The notes below the pieces were generated by a model. It saw only the letters and a program-made list of their open reading frames with translations. It was not told the origin of the DNA and ran no database searches. 46,814 nucleotides of DNA from an uncultured Cytophagales bacterium (lineage in GTDB: Bacteria > Bacteroidota > Bacteroidia > Cytophagales > UBA9547): positions 1 to 46,814 of the forward strand of contig CAMFLX010000020.1 in the NCBI GenBank assembly GCA_945957555.1, read 5' to 3'. The translations under genes and the position numbers were made by a program. Each line of letters begins with the position of its first letter. The stretch's first letter is position 1. This document shows positions 8,056 through 16,288 of this stretch, piece after piece.

Positions 8056-10458
8056 ATGCAAAATAGAAAAATTAACAAGGTTGCTGTTTTAGGTTCTGGC
8101 GTCATGGGTTCAAGAATCGCTTGCCATTTTGCCAATATTGGTGTTCAGGTGTTGCTGTTGGATATTGTCCCTCGCGAGCCCAATGCCCAAGAGGCGGCCA
8201 AGGGATTGACACTCGAGAACCCTGCTGTACGCAACCGTATTGTAAATGATGCACTTGCAGCAGCCATAGCCTCAAACCCATCTCCTCTGTATAAAAAAAC
8301 TTTTGCAAGTAGAATCAAAACGGGCAATTTTGAAGACAACCTCAAAGATATTGCCACGGTAGACTGGATCATAGAGGTAGTGGTGGAAAACCTTGCCATT
8401 AAAAAATCAGTCTTCGAGAACGTAGAAAAACATAGAAAGCCTGGTACAATCGTATCATCCAATACTTCGGGAATACCTATTGGCCTTATGGCCGAAGGAC
8501 GTAGCGAAGATTTTCAAAAGAACTTCTGCATCACCCACTTCTTTAACCCTCCGAGGTATTTAAAGCTATTGGAGATTGTGCCTTCTAAATACACTGATCC
8601 AGAGCTTACAGACTTCCTCATGCACTATGGGGATTTGTACTTAGGAAAAGACACGGTGTTGTGTAAAGATACTCCTGCTTTCATCGCCAATCGTATCGGG
8701 ATCTTCTCGATTATGGATATTGTGTATACGGCACTAGATCTAGGCTTGTCGGTGGAAGAGGTAGATAAACTTACAGGCCCAGTGATTGGTCACCCAAAAT
8801 CGGCCACCTTCCGTACTGGAGATGTGGTTGGCTTGGATACGCTCATCAAAGTAGCACAAGGACTGTATCAAGGCTTGCCTAATGATGAAAGCCGCGATCT
8901 GTTCAAACTTCCTGAATTGCTTATCAAGCTAGATGATAAAAAATGGTATGGAGATAAATCTGGTCAAGGTTTTTATAAGAAAACTAAGACTGCCGATGGC
9001 AAAACAGAGATCCTTTCTCTTGACCTAAAAACATTAGAATATAAAACACAAACCAAGGCGAAGTTTGCTACACTGGAGCAAACCAAAACTATAGATGACC
9101 TCAAGGCACGTTTTAAGGTATTGGTGAGCGGTACTGACAAGGCAGGGGCGTTTTACAAAAGAACTTTCTTTAATTTGTTCAAATACGTTTCTAATCGCAT
9201 CCCAGAAATCTCTGATGAACTCTATCGTATCGATGCTGCCATGCGCGCAGGTTTCGGTTGGGAGCTTGGTCCTTTTGAGATCTGGAACGCCATGGGGGTA
9301 GAAAAAACGACCGCCAAAATGAAAGAGGCAGGCTATGCACCAGCAGCTTGGCTGGACGAAATGCTTGCGGCGGGGCATACTTCTTTCTACAAAGTGGAAG
9401 GCGGGCAAAGGAAATACTACGATATCCCTAGTAAGTCATATAAAGTTATTCCAGGTACAGAACAATTTATCTTGCTAGACAATACCCGTGCTGCTGCCGT
9501 TTGGAAAAACGCTGGCGGTACTGTTCATGATATTGGCGATGGCGTACTTAACCTCGAGTTCCACTCTAAAATGAACACTTTAGGGGGTGAGGTGGTTGAA
9601 GCGATCAACAAAGCGATCTCTCTTGCCGAAAAAGATTTTAAAGGTTTGGTGATTGCCAACGAAGGTGCCAACTTCTCCGCAGGTGCTAACTTGGCTCTGC
9701 TTCTCATGAACGCGATCGAACAAGAGTACGACGAGATCGATTTTATGATCCGTGCCTTCCAAAAGACCATGATGCGTGCACGTTATTCATCTATTCCTGT
9801 AGTGGTAGCACCCCATGGTATGGCACTGGGTGGTGGTTGTGAGATCACTTTACATGCAGACCGCGTACAGGCTACGGCTGAGTTGTACATGGGGCTTGTA
9901 GAATTTGGTGTTGGACTCATACCTGGTGGTGGCGGTACCAAAGAGATGACCATGCGTATGGCGGATAGTGTGGAAGAGGGTGATATTGTGTTGAACAGTC
10001 TTCGTAATGCTTTCTTGACCATTGGCCAGGCGAAGGTGTCTACTTCTGCACATGAAGCTTTTGACTTGGGCTTCTTGCGTCGTGGCGATGGCATCTCGAT
10101 CTCTAAAAACAGACAAATCGTGGATGCGAAAGCCAAAGTACTGGAACTGGCTGATGCGGGCTATACGCAACCTGCGCCTCGTAAGGATATTAAAGTACTG
10201 GGTAAATCGGGCTTGGGTATGGTATATGCGGGTGCGAATACCATGTTCTCTGGTGGTTATATTACAGAATACGACAAATATATTTCTGAAAAACTCGGTT
10301 ATATCATGTGCGGTGGTGACCTTTCTGCACCTACTCTGGTTTCTGAGCAATACTTGCTTGACCTTGAGCGTGAGACCTTCTTGCACCTTTGTGGCCAGAA
10401 GAAAACCCTTGAGCGTATCCAACACATGTTGACGACAGGCAAGCCGCTGAGGAACTAA
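8056..10458 (+). CDS. fadN: 3-hydroxyacyl-CoA dehydrogenase / enoyl-CoA hydratase fusion (FadN type)
   Basis: An 800-residue bifunctional beta-oxidation enzyme with the dehydrogenase domain first, the order of Bacillus FadN and the reverse of E. coli FadB. Seen: NAD-binding GSGVMGS (residues 13-19), the dehydrogenase His in THFFNPP (about 161) with the following Glu in LLEIVPS, and a hydratase domain at about 480-720. The hydratase part has an oxyanion loop (NFSAGANLALL) and two candidate catalytic Glu in GGGCE and GLVEFG. Start: ATG 8056, which places the Rossmann motif as usual; the TTG at 7993 adds a tail without family resemblance. The thiolase and acyl-CoA dehydrogenase genes that often follow are absent here, and an accessory patch begins instead. 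Confidence 0.92.
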   Translation: MQNRKINKVAVLGSGVMGSRIACHFANIGVQVLLLDIVPREPNAQEAAKGLTLENPAVRNRIVNDALAAAIASNPSPLYKKTFASRIKTGNFEDNLKDIATVDWIIEVVVENLAIKKSVFENVEKHRKPGTIVSSNTSGIPIGLMAEGRSEDFQKNFCITHFFNPPRYLKLLEIVPSKYTDPELTDFLMHYGDLYLGKDTVLCKDTPAFIANRIGIFSIMDIVYTALDLGLSVEEVDKLTGPVIGHPKSATFRTGDVVGLDTLIKVAQGLYQGLPNDESRDLFKLPELLIKLDDKKWYGDKSGQGFYKKTKTADGKTEILSLDLKTLEYKTQTKAKFATLEQTKTIDDLKARFKVLVSGTDKAGAFYKRTFFNLFKYVSNRIPEISDELYRIDAAMRAGFGWELGPFEIWNAMGVEKTTAKMKEAGYAPAAWLDEMLAAGHTSFYKVEGGQRKYYDIPSKSYKVIPGTEQFILLDNTRAAAVWKNAGGTVHDIGDGVLNLEFHSKMNTLGGEVVEAINKAISLAEKDFKGLVIANEGANFSAGANLALLLMNAIEQEYDEIDFMIRAFQKTMMRARYSSIPVVVAPHGMALGGGCEITLHADRVQATAELYMGLVEFGVGLIPGGGGTKEMTMRMADSVEEGDIVLNSLRNAFLTIGQAKVSTSAHEAFDLGFLRRGDGISISKNRQIVDAKAKVLELADAGYTQPAPRKDIKVLGKSGLGMVYAGANTMFSGGYITEYDKYISEKLGYIMCGGDLSAPTLVSEQYLLDLERETFLHLCGQKKTLERIQHMLTTGKPLRN

Positions 10459-10467
10459 TTTTTCTTA

Positions 10468-10520
10468 GAGTAAAGAGAAAAGATGAAAGAGTAAAGACTT
10501 TGGAGTTTAGACTTTAGATA
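10468..10520 (+). repeat. low-complexity AGTAAAGA / TTTAGACTTTAG stretch
   Basis: Short direct and inverted near-copies of GAGTAAAGA and TTTAGACTTTAGA follow fadN. Similar strings are common between genes in Bacteroidota. No function can be read from them. Confidence 0.4.
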
Positions 10521-10535
10521 TAAGATCTTTTATAG

Positions 10536-10566
10536 ACGCCATCGCTGGGAGCGGTGGCGTTTATTG
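10536..10566 (+). terminator. GC-rich hairpin, probable fadN terminator
   Basis: ACGCCATCGCT (10536-10546) pairs with AGCGGTGGCGT (10550-10560) around GGG, 11 pairs with one G-U. The following T-run is poor (TTATT), so termination may be partial. Confidence 0.6.
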
Positions 10567-10590
10567 TGGGAGTTAATACTTGCTGATGAA

Positions 10591-11058
10591 ATGATTAAGA
10601 CACTAAAAAGTTGGATTGCTACATATCACAATATCGAAGAATCGGAGGTAGAATCTTATTTTAAAAATGCCGATGTTACAGGTTTTCTTATTATCTGGAC
10701 CATCTTTGAGCAAAAAATATTTAAGGGCTTTGTAAAATACGAACAATTGAAAACTCATCCATTTGATACTGGAAGATTGGAAAAACAGATATCCCATTTT
10801 CACAACAGGTATCAAAACCCGACTCTATACCAAAACCTAAGACATAAGGAAGAATCCAAACCTGAAGTACAAGTCATTCTCTCTACCAACCTACAAGATT
10901 TGAAAACAGATGATAAATGTCTCTTGCTGTTATACGTTGTTTATAGATATAGGAATAATATTTTCCATGGCAATAAGGGGGTAAGTTCTTGGGCAAAATA
11001 CGCTACTGAAATTGAATATTGCGTCGATGTTATTAGAATAATACTAGAACAGCGGTGA
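10591..11058 (+). CDS. HEPN-like domain protein, hypothetical
   Basis: A 155-residue soluble, helix-rich protein. Near the C terminus it has RNNIFH at residues 121-126 inside YRYRNNIFHGNK. This fits the R-(polar)-x3-H core (RX4-6H) of HEPN domains, many of which are metal-independent RNases in toxin-antitoxin and defence systems. The rest does not match a family I can name. The start is the first in-frame ATG, 10591; a TTG at 10564 would begin in the terminator region. There is no nucleotidyltransferase (MNT) partner next to it. A long hairpin separates it from the antitoxin-like gene downstream. The HEPN assignment is inferred from the motif and helix content only. Confidence 0.6.
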   Translation: MIKTLKSWIATYHNIEESEVESYFKNADVTGFLIIWTIFEQKIFKGFVKYEQLKTHPFDTGRLEKQISHFHNRYQNPTLYQNLRHKEESKPEVQVILSTNLQDLKTDDKCLLLLYVVYRYRNNIFHGNKGVSSWAKYATEIEYCVDVIRIILEQR

Positions 11059-11063
11059 TCCAA

Positions 11064-11102
11064 TTTTATGGCGAAGAAATTCGAGATTTTTTCGCCATAA
11101 AA
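11064..11102. repeat. long inverted repeat / hairpin
   Basis: Seventeen-base arms (11064-11080 and 11086-11102), complementary except for one G-U, around the loop TCGAG. It follows the HEPN-like stop by five bases. No T-run follows on the plus strand, so it is either an atypical terminator, an RNA-stabilising hairpin or an operator. Confidence 0.75.
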
Positions 11103-11207
11103 TACAATTAGAAACAGCCAAATCCTTGACACCTTCCCTGAAAACCTAGATAGCGAACGAATTAATGTTAATTTCGTTATCTTTATAGTAAGTTAATAAT
11201 TATACAT

Positions 11208-11567
11208 ATGAGGGCAATACTTGAGTTCAATGATGATTCTAAGGCTTTACATCTGATACAGTATCTAAAATCGCTAGATTTTGTAACAGTGCAGACCGAA
11301 TCGGAGGATGTGGAATTGCCTGATTGGCAAAAAGAGCTTCTTGATGTCAGGCTTAAAGATTATCAGGAATATCCTGATGAAGTTGAAGACTTTGATAAAA
11401 TGCTGGGGAGAATCGAGGCGATCATTAATGAATCTATCCATAGGCCCGATCTTAGAAAATTTACGCGAGAAGAAATTACTAAAAGAGCCTTACAATCAAA
11501 TAATGATATCTCAGAAGGGCGGGTGTACTCGGAAGAAGATATCGAAAAGCTTTCAAAAAGTTGGTAA
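11208..11567 (+). CDS. antitoxin-like / addiction-module protein
   Basis: A 119-residue acidic protein. The first part (about 1-40, RAILEFNDDSKALHLIQYLKSLDFV) resembles the short Bacteroidota proteins annotated as antitoxins or addiction-module components. Residues 38-70 (LPDWQKELLDVRLKDYQEYPD) recall the addiction-module pattern of a helix ending in a P-x-E/D stretch. Residues 85-119 (EITKRALQSNNDISEGRVYSEEDIEKL) recall a second Bacteroidota antitoxin type. No RelE/ParE-like toxin follows; a terminator starts four bases after the stop. It is therefore an orphan, or it works with the HEPN-like protein upstream. A weak promoter-like TATCTTTA lies at 11178-11185. Confidence 0.55.
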   Translation: MRAILEFNDDSKALHLIQYLKSLDFVTVQTESEDVELPDWQKELLDVRLKDYQEYPDEVEDFDKMLGRIEAIINESIHRPDLRKFTREEITKRALQSNNDISEGRVYSEEDIEKLSKSW

Positions 11568-11570
11568 CAA

Positions 11571-11607
11571 AAGAATCCATCAATGAAAATTTACTTGATG
11601 GATTCTT
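11571..11607. terminator. bidirectional terminator
   Basis: Perfect 13-base arms (11571-11583 and 11595-11607) between the antitoxin-like gene and the convergent CDGSH pseudogene. Confidence 0.75.
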
Positions 11608-11612
11608 ATCAT

Positions 11613-11834
11613 TTATTTCTTGGGTGGCAAAGCAAAAGCTGTAGCTTCATGTTCAAATGCTCCATTGTGAGACCCGTCACAAAAAGGTTTGTTTTTGGAG
11701 TGTCCACAACGACATAGCTAAACCACTTCTCTGCCTCCTAAATCATAAGAATTTCCTTGTTTGTCTACAATTTCAAATGCTCCTTCGACTCTCAATGAAC
11801 CGTTGTTGTTGATGGTGATTTTTGTATTGGACAT
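11613..11834 (-). pseudogene. CDGSH iron-sulfur domain protein interrupted by an in-frame TAG
   Basis: Reading the minus strand from the ATG at 11834 gives a 73-codon frame with a normal stop at 11613-11615 and one internal TAG at codon 39 (11718-11720). Before it the protein reads MSNTKITINNNGSLRVEG and on to LGGREVV. After it comes LCRCGHSKNKPFCDGSH, the complete CDGSH motif: C-x-C-x2-S-x3-P-x-C-D-G-S-H with three Cys and one His for a 2Fe-2S cluster. There are no frameshifts and the sequence stays protein-like on both sides, so the lesion is one base (for example TCG to TAG) and recent, a sequencing error, or a readthrough stop. A good promoter box sits 22 bases upstream. Truncation would remove every cluster ligand. 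Confidence 0.85.
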
Positions 11835-11856
11835 TTATGATAATTTTAATTGAGCT

Positions 11857-11864
11857 CAAATGTA
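11857..11864 (-). promoter_or_regulatory. -7 promoter box for the CDGSH gene
   Basis: Minus-strand TACATTTG matches TAnnTTTG and ends 22 bases before the CDGSH ATG. The palindromic AATCGATT element lies just upstream of it. Confidence 0.5.
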
Positions 11865-12280
11865 CTTAAAAATCGATTGTAATTATTCATTGATTGGTAT
11901 GGCATAAAGGAAAAGCTTAGCTAATTGTAACGGTTTAGGAATAAGGCAAGTACTAATTTTTAAAACATTGCAATCGATTTTAAGTTATAAATTCATATTT
12001 TAATATACTTATTAGGTTTTTTACCCACTTTTTTGGACGAAAATATTGCAGTATTTATAGTTTACAGTATACATAATTAAACAAAAGATCGAAATATGTG
12101 GAATGATGTAGATTTAAAGGGATATTTATCTGCTTGACGTTAGGGGTTTTACGGCGACCCATTAGCTTTTAGGATCTGGTACATCGAAACTATATGATTG
12201 TGTTCCCGTATATTTCCGTTAATTTTGATCCCGACATTTTTTAAAAACACTTTTCAATCATCTCAAAAATAACTCTCAAA
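11865..12280. other. intergenic region with a separated inverted repeat
   Basis: About 415 AT-rich bases upstream of the outer-membrane protein gene. AAAATCGATTGTAAT (11869-11883) and ATTGCAATCGATTTT (11967-11981) form an inverted repeat with one mismatch, 83 bases apart. No coding frame is convincing. A less AT-rich patch near 12130-12230 has no recognised feature. Confidence 0.5.
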
Positions 12281-12823
12281 ATGGTTAGAATTACAATTTA
12301 CATTATCTCTTTTATTTCGCTTTTAGGTTTCAGTCAAAACCCACTTGCCAAGGGCCAATTCGATCTGAATGCAGGTCTTGGTTTTTCTAATTGGGGGGTG
12401 CCATTTTATATTGGAGCAGACTACGGTATTCATAAAGATGTGACACTGGGTGCAGAGTTTTCATATCGGTCTCATACGCACTATTGGAATGGTAATAAAA
12501 ACTACGCTCCTAGGTATTATAGACATAGCTTGACAGGGTTTGCGTTCAATGGTAATTATCATTTCAATTCTTTATTGAATATCCCTAAGGAATGGGATTT
12601 TTATGCTGGAGCGAACTTAGGTCTCTTCTTTATAAGTGATAACAGGCCTGATTATATCGATAGGGGCTTAGAATCAGATTATCGCTATTATGGTACTGGC
12701 GTAGGTCTAGGACTACAAGTGGGTGGTCGATATTTCTTTACCGATAGGTTTGGACTTAATCTAGAATTGGGCGGTGGTAATGTATTGACCAGCGGTAAAT
12801 TTGGAGTTACTATAAAACTGTAA
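12281..12823 (+). CDS. outer-membrane beta-barrel protein, porin-like
   Basis: A 180-residue protein with a short signal peptide (residues 1-18, IISFISLLGFSQ). Repeated amphipathic beta strands follow, rich in Gly, Tyr and Phe (FDLNAGLGFSNWG, YIGADYGI, FYAGANLGLFF, GVGLGLQVGGRYFF). It ends with GKFGVTIKL, a hydrophobic C terminus typical of outer-membrane barrels. This is the common eight-stranded 'outer membrane beta-barrel' type of Bacteroidota. Function is unknown. It is transcribed alone and closed by a strong terminator. Confidence 0.8.
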   Translation: MVRITIYIISFISLLGFSQNPLAKGQFDLNAGLGFSNWGVPFYIGADYGIHKDVTLGAEFSYRSHTHYWNGNKNYAPRYYRHSLTGFAFNGNYHFNSLLNIPKEWDFYAGANLGLFFISDNRPDYIDRGLESDYRYYGTGVGLGLQVGGRYFFTDRFGLNLELGGGNVLTSGKFGVTIKL

Positions 12824-12848
12824 TCGTCATAAGTTTCCGAATTTACTA

Positions 12849-12882
12849 AGGTCACCTTGCTGCGAGGTGACCTTTATTTTTT
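12849..12882 (+). terminator. intrinsic terminator
   Basis: AAGGTCACCT pairs with AGGTGACCTT (stem 12849-12874, loop about seven bases), followed by TATTTTTTT. Confidence 0.85.
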
Positions 12883-12983
12883 TAATCAATCTAAAGATTT
12901 GTCCTAAATTTTTCTCTAAGTAAGTTAGCCTTTGGGGTTAAATAATCATATTATATATTGAATTAATTACATTGTAAATAGTT

Positions 12984-12997
12984 CGAAATCGATTTCG
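12984..12997. promoter_or_regulatory. 14-bp perfect palindrome, possible operator
   Basis: CGAAATCGATTTCG lies about 45 bases upstream of the promoter box of the large T9SS gene. Its AATCGATT core is shared with the palindromes near 2360, 11871 and 11972. Confidence 0.35.
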
Positions 12998-13041
12998 TAA
13001 TTATAGCTTTCTAACTGTTTTTATTGAACTGTTTGTTTGGA

Positions 13042-13049
13042 TAAATTTG
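13042..13049 (+). promoter_or_regulatory. -7 promoter box for the 766-residue T9SS protein
   Basis: TAAATTTG is an exact TAnnTTTG match, about 96 bases upstream of the ATG. The rest of 12883-13145 is AT-rich and empty. Confidence 0.4.
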
Positions 13050-13145
13050 ACTTATTATCGTTGTTACTATATACTTTGTCGTAATACTAAATAATATTTT
13101 AATTCCAATATAATTTCTAGTAAACAATTTCATGTTAATTTTTTT

Positions 13146-15446
13146 ATGAAAAAGAACACCAAAATATCTTTTAAATTATGGCAACTAGTATTGCTAGGAA
13201 TTCCCTTCTTTGCGAATGCGCAAGATTTTAAAATTGAGGAAATTAAAGGGCGACTTATTTATGAAATCGACAATCTTAAAACGGCGGAATCCCCTAAGCT
13301 AGGAAAGCATGTGAATCCAAGGCATAAAAGTACCCTAAAAACAATCCCTTCCTATGGTCAGATTTTGGAAAGGGATCCTGCCTTGCAATCTTCAGTTCCT
13401 ACTACAAGCCTTGCAAGAACTGAAGCATCGCTAGGTCTCAAAATTACGGGATTAATAGATGTGCCAAGTGTCGATGATCCAGATGGGACCAATGTGCCAG
13501 ATCCAACTGTGGCAGTAGGGCCTAATCATATCTTACAAATGTGTAATGGTACTGGTGGTTCTCATCTAAAGATTTGGAATAAATCGGGAACGGTACTGTT
13601 AGCCGAAAAAAACTATGATGTGATCACTGGTCGTGGTGGTTATTGTGATCCTATAGCCCTTTATGACCACTTGGCTGATCGTTACTTTATGTCTGAAATG
13701 ACTGCTTCTGAAGAAAATGGAGGAAATGATGGGCTAGTTATTTCAATTTCAAAAACGGCAGACCCTACGGGTGGTTGGTATTCATATTATTTTTCTTTCG
13801 GCACTGAACAAGTGGATTATCCCAAATACTCGGTATGGAATGATGCTTATTATGGTGCGGTGAATCATCAAGGAACTGATGGTAGTTGGAATGTGAGTGC
13901 GCTTTATGCTTTTAATAGAACCCAGATGCTTGCAGGTGCTGCTAGCCCCAATATGCAAAGAGTGTTTTTGCCACAGTCTTTGAAAGCTTACTCTGCCGCT
14001 CCTGTACTATGGCAAGGAAATACTCAACCACCTGCAGGTACTGGTGGTTTATTTGCCGTGATGCAGGATGATGCTTGGACAGCTAGTACTTCCGACAAGG
14101 ACAGTATTGGCATTTATGAGTTTGATGTGAATTTCTCTAATGCCACATTAAGCAAGCTTACTCAAGTGTCCTCTTTGGCAGTTGCAACATTTAAGGCAAA
14201 TATCTGTGATACAGAATTTGGGTATTGTATAGATCAAGTAAATGGGGAATATCCCTATTTGCAGGCAACGCAAAATAGGGTCATGAATCAACCCATTTAT
14301 AGGAATTTTGGCACGCATCAAGGTATAGTAATGACTCATGTGGTCGATAAGGGAAGTAATATTTCTGGAGTACGTTGGTATGAGCTTAGGAAAACTACAG
14401 GCAACTGGAGTGTTTACCAACAAAGCACTTATGGTCCAGATGGTAGACATCGGTTTTTGCCTACTATGGCGTATGATGCAACGGGGAATATCGCTCTTGG
14501 ATACAATACCTCTTCTGCTACAGAATTTACAAGTTTGAGGTATACGGGACGTAAATCCTGCGATCCATTAAATACCATGACTTATGCAGAAACGATAGTG
14601 GTTGCATCCACAAAAGTACACTCTGCTGACAATGCCAAGCGTTATGGAGACTACAATCACATGATAGCCGATCCTTTGGGCGCAAGCTTTTGGTTTACAG
14701 GTGAATATGACGATGTTTCGTCTCCATCCAACAACTGGAGCACGAAAATCGTGAATTTTACATTAGACAATTGTACTACTGGGACTTGTACCAATAATTA
14801 TGAGTCAAACGATACTCGTGCTACTGCTACGGTATTTCCAGTGAATACAACAGTCAATTCAATGATTCAGGCCTCTACTGATAACGACTATTTTAAGTTT
14901 AACAATACTTCAAGTGTAAGTAATATTCGTGTTACGCTTTCCAATCTACCTGCAGATTACGATTTGGAGTTGTATCGGAACGGGAGTACTAGCGTGCAGA
15001 AATCGTCTAAACACAGTGGATTGGGTAATGAAGCTTTTTATCTGAACACTAGTACCATTGCTCAATACGAAGTTAGGGTATTTCCTCGTAGTGGGGGCTT
15101 TAGTGCTTCAAGTTGCTACAGCTTAAAGGTGGAATTGAGCAATACTTCATTTTCCTATGCCAAAGTTGATGAGACCTATGTTTTGGGTGAATCTGCAGGA
15201 ATCAGTGCTTACCCTGTGCCAGCTGATGATAAACTTAATGTGGATTACTATGTAACAATGTCTGGTCCTGTGAATATATCATTACTTACAATAAGTGGCG
15301 TGCTAGTAGTCAATAAGCAAGTGAATGCTCAAGAAGGTTCGAATCAAGAGGTCTTGGACGTAAAAGCAGTGCCTAATGGGGTATACTTGTTGAAAGTAGA
15401 ACAAAATGGTCTCAGAAAAACAATGCAAGTAACATTGAATCATTAA
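13146..15446 (+). CDS. large secreted protein with pre-peptidase C-terminal and T9SS sorting domains
   Basis: A 766-residue protein. Residues 1-25 are a Sec signal peptide (ending FANAQ). Residues about 100-545 form an aromatic and Gly-rich domain that looks like a beta-propeller (VPDPTVAVGPNHILQMCNG, YPKYSVWNDAYYGAVN, RHRFLPTMAYDATGNIALGY); I cannot name its family. Residues about 550-665 are a PPC-type jelly roll (YESNDTRATAT, NDYFKF, YDLELY). Residues about 686-766 are a T9SS sorting domain (YPVPADDKLNV, GVYLLKVEQNG). It should be secreted to the cell surface. No protease motif is evident. It stands alone with its own promoter. Confidence 0.85.
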   Translation: MKKNTKISFKLWQLVLLGIPFFANAQDFKIEEIKGRLIYEIDNLKTAESPKLGKHVNPRHKSTLKTIPSYGQILERDPALQSSVPTTSLARTEASLGLKITGLIDVPSVDDPDGTNVPDPTVAVGPNHILQMCNGTGGSHLKIWNKSGTVLLAEKNYDVITGRGGYCDPIALYDHLADRYFMSEMTASEENGGNDGLVISISKTADPTGGWYSYYFSFGTEQVDYPKYSVWNDAYYGAVNHQGTDGSWNVSALYAFNRTQMLAGAASPNMQRVFLPQSLKAYSAAPVLWQGNTQPPAGTGGLFAVMQDDAWTASTSDKDSIGIYEFDVNFSNATLSKLTQVSSLAVATFKANICDTEFGYCIDQVNGEYPYLQATQNRVMNQPIYRNFGTHQGIVMTHVVDKGSNISGVRWYELRKTTGNWSVYQQSTYGPDGRHRFLPTMAYDATGNIALGYNTSSATEFTSLRYTGRKSCDPLNTMTYAETIVVASTKVHSADNAKRYGDYNHMIADPLGASFWFTGEYDDVSSPSNNWSTKIVNFTLDNCTTGTCTNNYESNDTRATATVFPVNTTVNSMIQASTDNDYFKFNNTSSVSNIRVTLSNLPADYDLELYRNGSTSVQKSSKHSGLGNEAFYLNTSTIAQYEVRVFPRSGGFSASSCYSLKVELSNTSFSYAKVDETYVLGESAGISAYPVPADDKLNVDYYVTMSGPVNISLLTISGVLVVNKQVNAQEGSNQEVLDVKAVPNGVYLLKVEQNGLRKTMQVTLNH

Positions 15447-15474
15447 TATTCAAGCAGATTTAGCCTTAATTATT

Positions 15475-15514
15475 TCCTTGTGGTGATATTTAATATTGCT
15501 GCAAGGATTTTTTG
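15475..15514. terminator. weak hairpin between convergent genes
   Basis: TCCTTG (15475-15480) and CAAGGA (15502-15507) flank an AT-rich loop and are followed by TTTTTTG. The loop is long, so confidence is low. Confidence 0.35.
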
Positions 15515-16102
15515 TTATTTGGGAATAGACAATATAAACTGAAATAGTGCCAAATAGCTGATGATTGCAAAGGCGATCTGTAACCAACGAACTTTATAGA
15601 AATAGACAATGCAGAGAGAAAAAACTACCCCACAACTGCGAAGAATGTTTTGTGCTACAATATTCCCTTTATCCACATACACAAAAGAGCTTGATATAGT
15701 TAATGCAAAATATATGGCATAGAGAATAAAAAGTAGGCGCACATTTTTCTCATAATATGCTTTATAGTCTATTTTTTTGTCACCATCTACATTGGGAAAC
15801 AATGCCACAGTGATGAGGTGAAACGTAAGCATAGGCACCATGCTGTAAAAGAAATAGAGGAAATTATGATTGATATAATAAGTTCTTGGCCAGATTCCGT
15901 ACCAGTTCTGAATCAACGTTAAAAAAGAAAAGGAGGTAAGTATGAGGTGTAGCCAATACGGCTTGCTGTGTTCTCGGCGGCGAAGCATATTGCCCCATCC
16001 TACAAAAAATTCGCTAGCGACGACTCCGAACAATATCGTGATAAATACTGCTAAATACTCTACTTGACTAAAACCTCCTATTTCTGAGGGCATTTTTCCC
16101 AT
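15515..16102 (-). CDS. hypothetical membrane protein
   Basis: A 195-residue protein with about six hydrophobic segments (around residues 15-33, 50-70, 82-105, 125-145, 155-170 and 173-190). Between segments 1 and 2 it has a basic cytosolic loop (GWGNMLRRREHSKPY). I do not recognise the family. Three starts are possible: a GTG at 16117 and ATGs at 16102 and 16093. I use 16102 because the five codons before it add nothing and ATG is preferred. The gene is single. Confidence 0.7.
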   Translation of the reverse strand: MGKMPSEIGGFSQVEYLAVFITILFGVVASEFFVGWGNMLRRREHSKPYWLHLILTSFSFLTLIQNWYGIWPRTYYINHNFLYFFYSMVPMLTFHLITVALFPNVDGDKKIDYKAYYEKNVRLLFILYAIYFALTISSSFVYVDKGNIVAQNILRSCGVVFSLCIVYFYKVRWLQIAFAIISYLALFQFILSIPK

Positions 16103-16191
16103 GGTCACAATATCCACAAAAATGAATGTAACTAAAAACTTTTCCTGAAAATTTGTAGTGAAGGCTGCAATAATGGTGAATACTTATTAAA

Positions 16192-16231
16192 TCAAAGAGG
16201 CGAGTATGGTTTGTTGTACTCGCCTTTTTGA
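16192..16231 (-). terminator. terminator after the Kazal lipoprotein gene
   Basis: Sixteen-base arms with one mismatch (16191-16206 and 16217-16232), GC core GGCGAGTA/TACTCGCC. A/T tails lie on both sides; it follows the minus-strand Kazal gene by about 57 bases. Confidence 0.7.
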
Positions 16232-16288
16232 TCTTTATATTTATCAAAGCGTTGATTTGCCTTGAAAGGTTTTGTTTCGTGCTAGAGC

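Noticed and set aside
9850-10425. 191-codon minus-strand ORF inside fadN, and similar long shadows
   Set aside because: Antisense to a strongly conserved gene, with no family features.
11718-11720. TAG in the CDGSH gene as selenocysteine or pyrrolysine
   Set aside because: Selenocysteine uses TGA, and nothing suggests pyrrolysine in a bacterium of this group.
10459-12280. Accessory patch as an insertion sequence or integrated element
   Set aside because: No transposase, integrase, target duplication or tRNA border was found.
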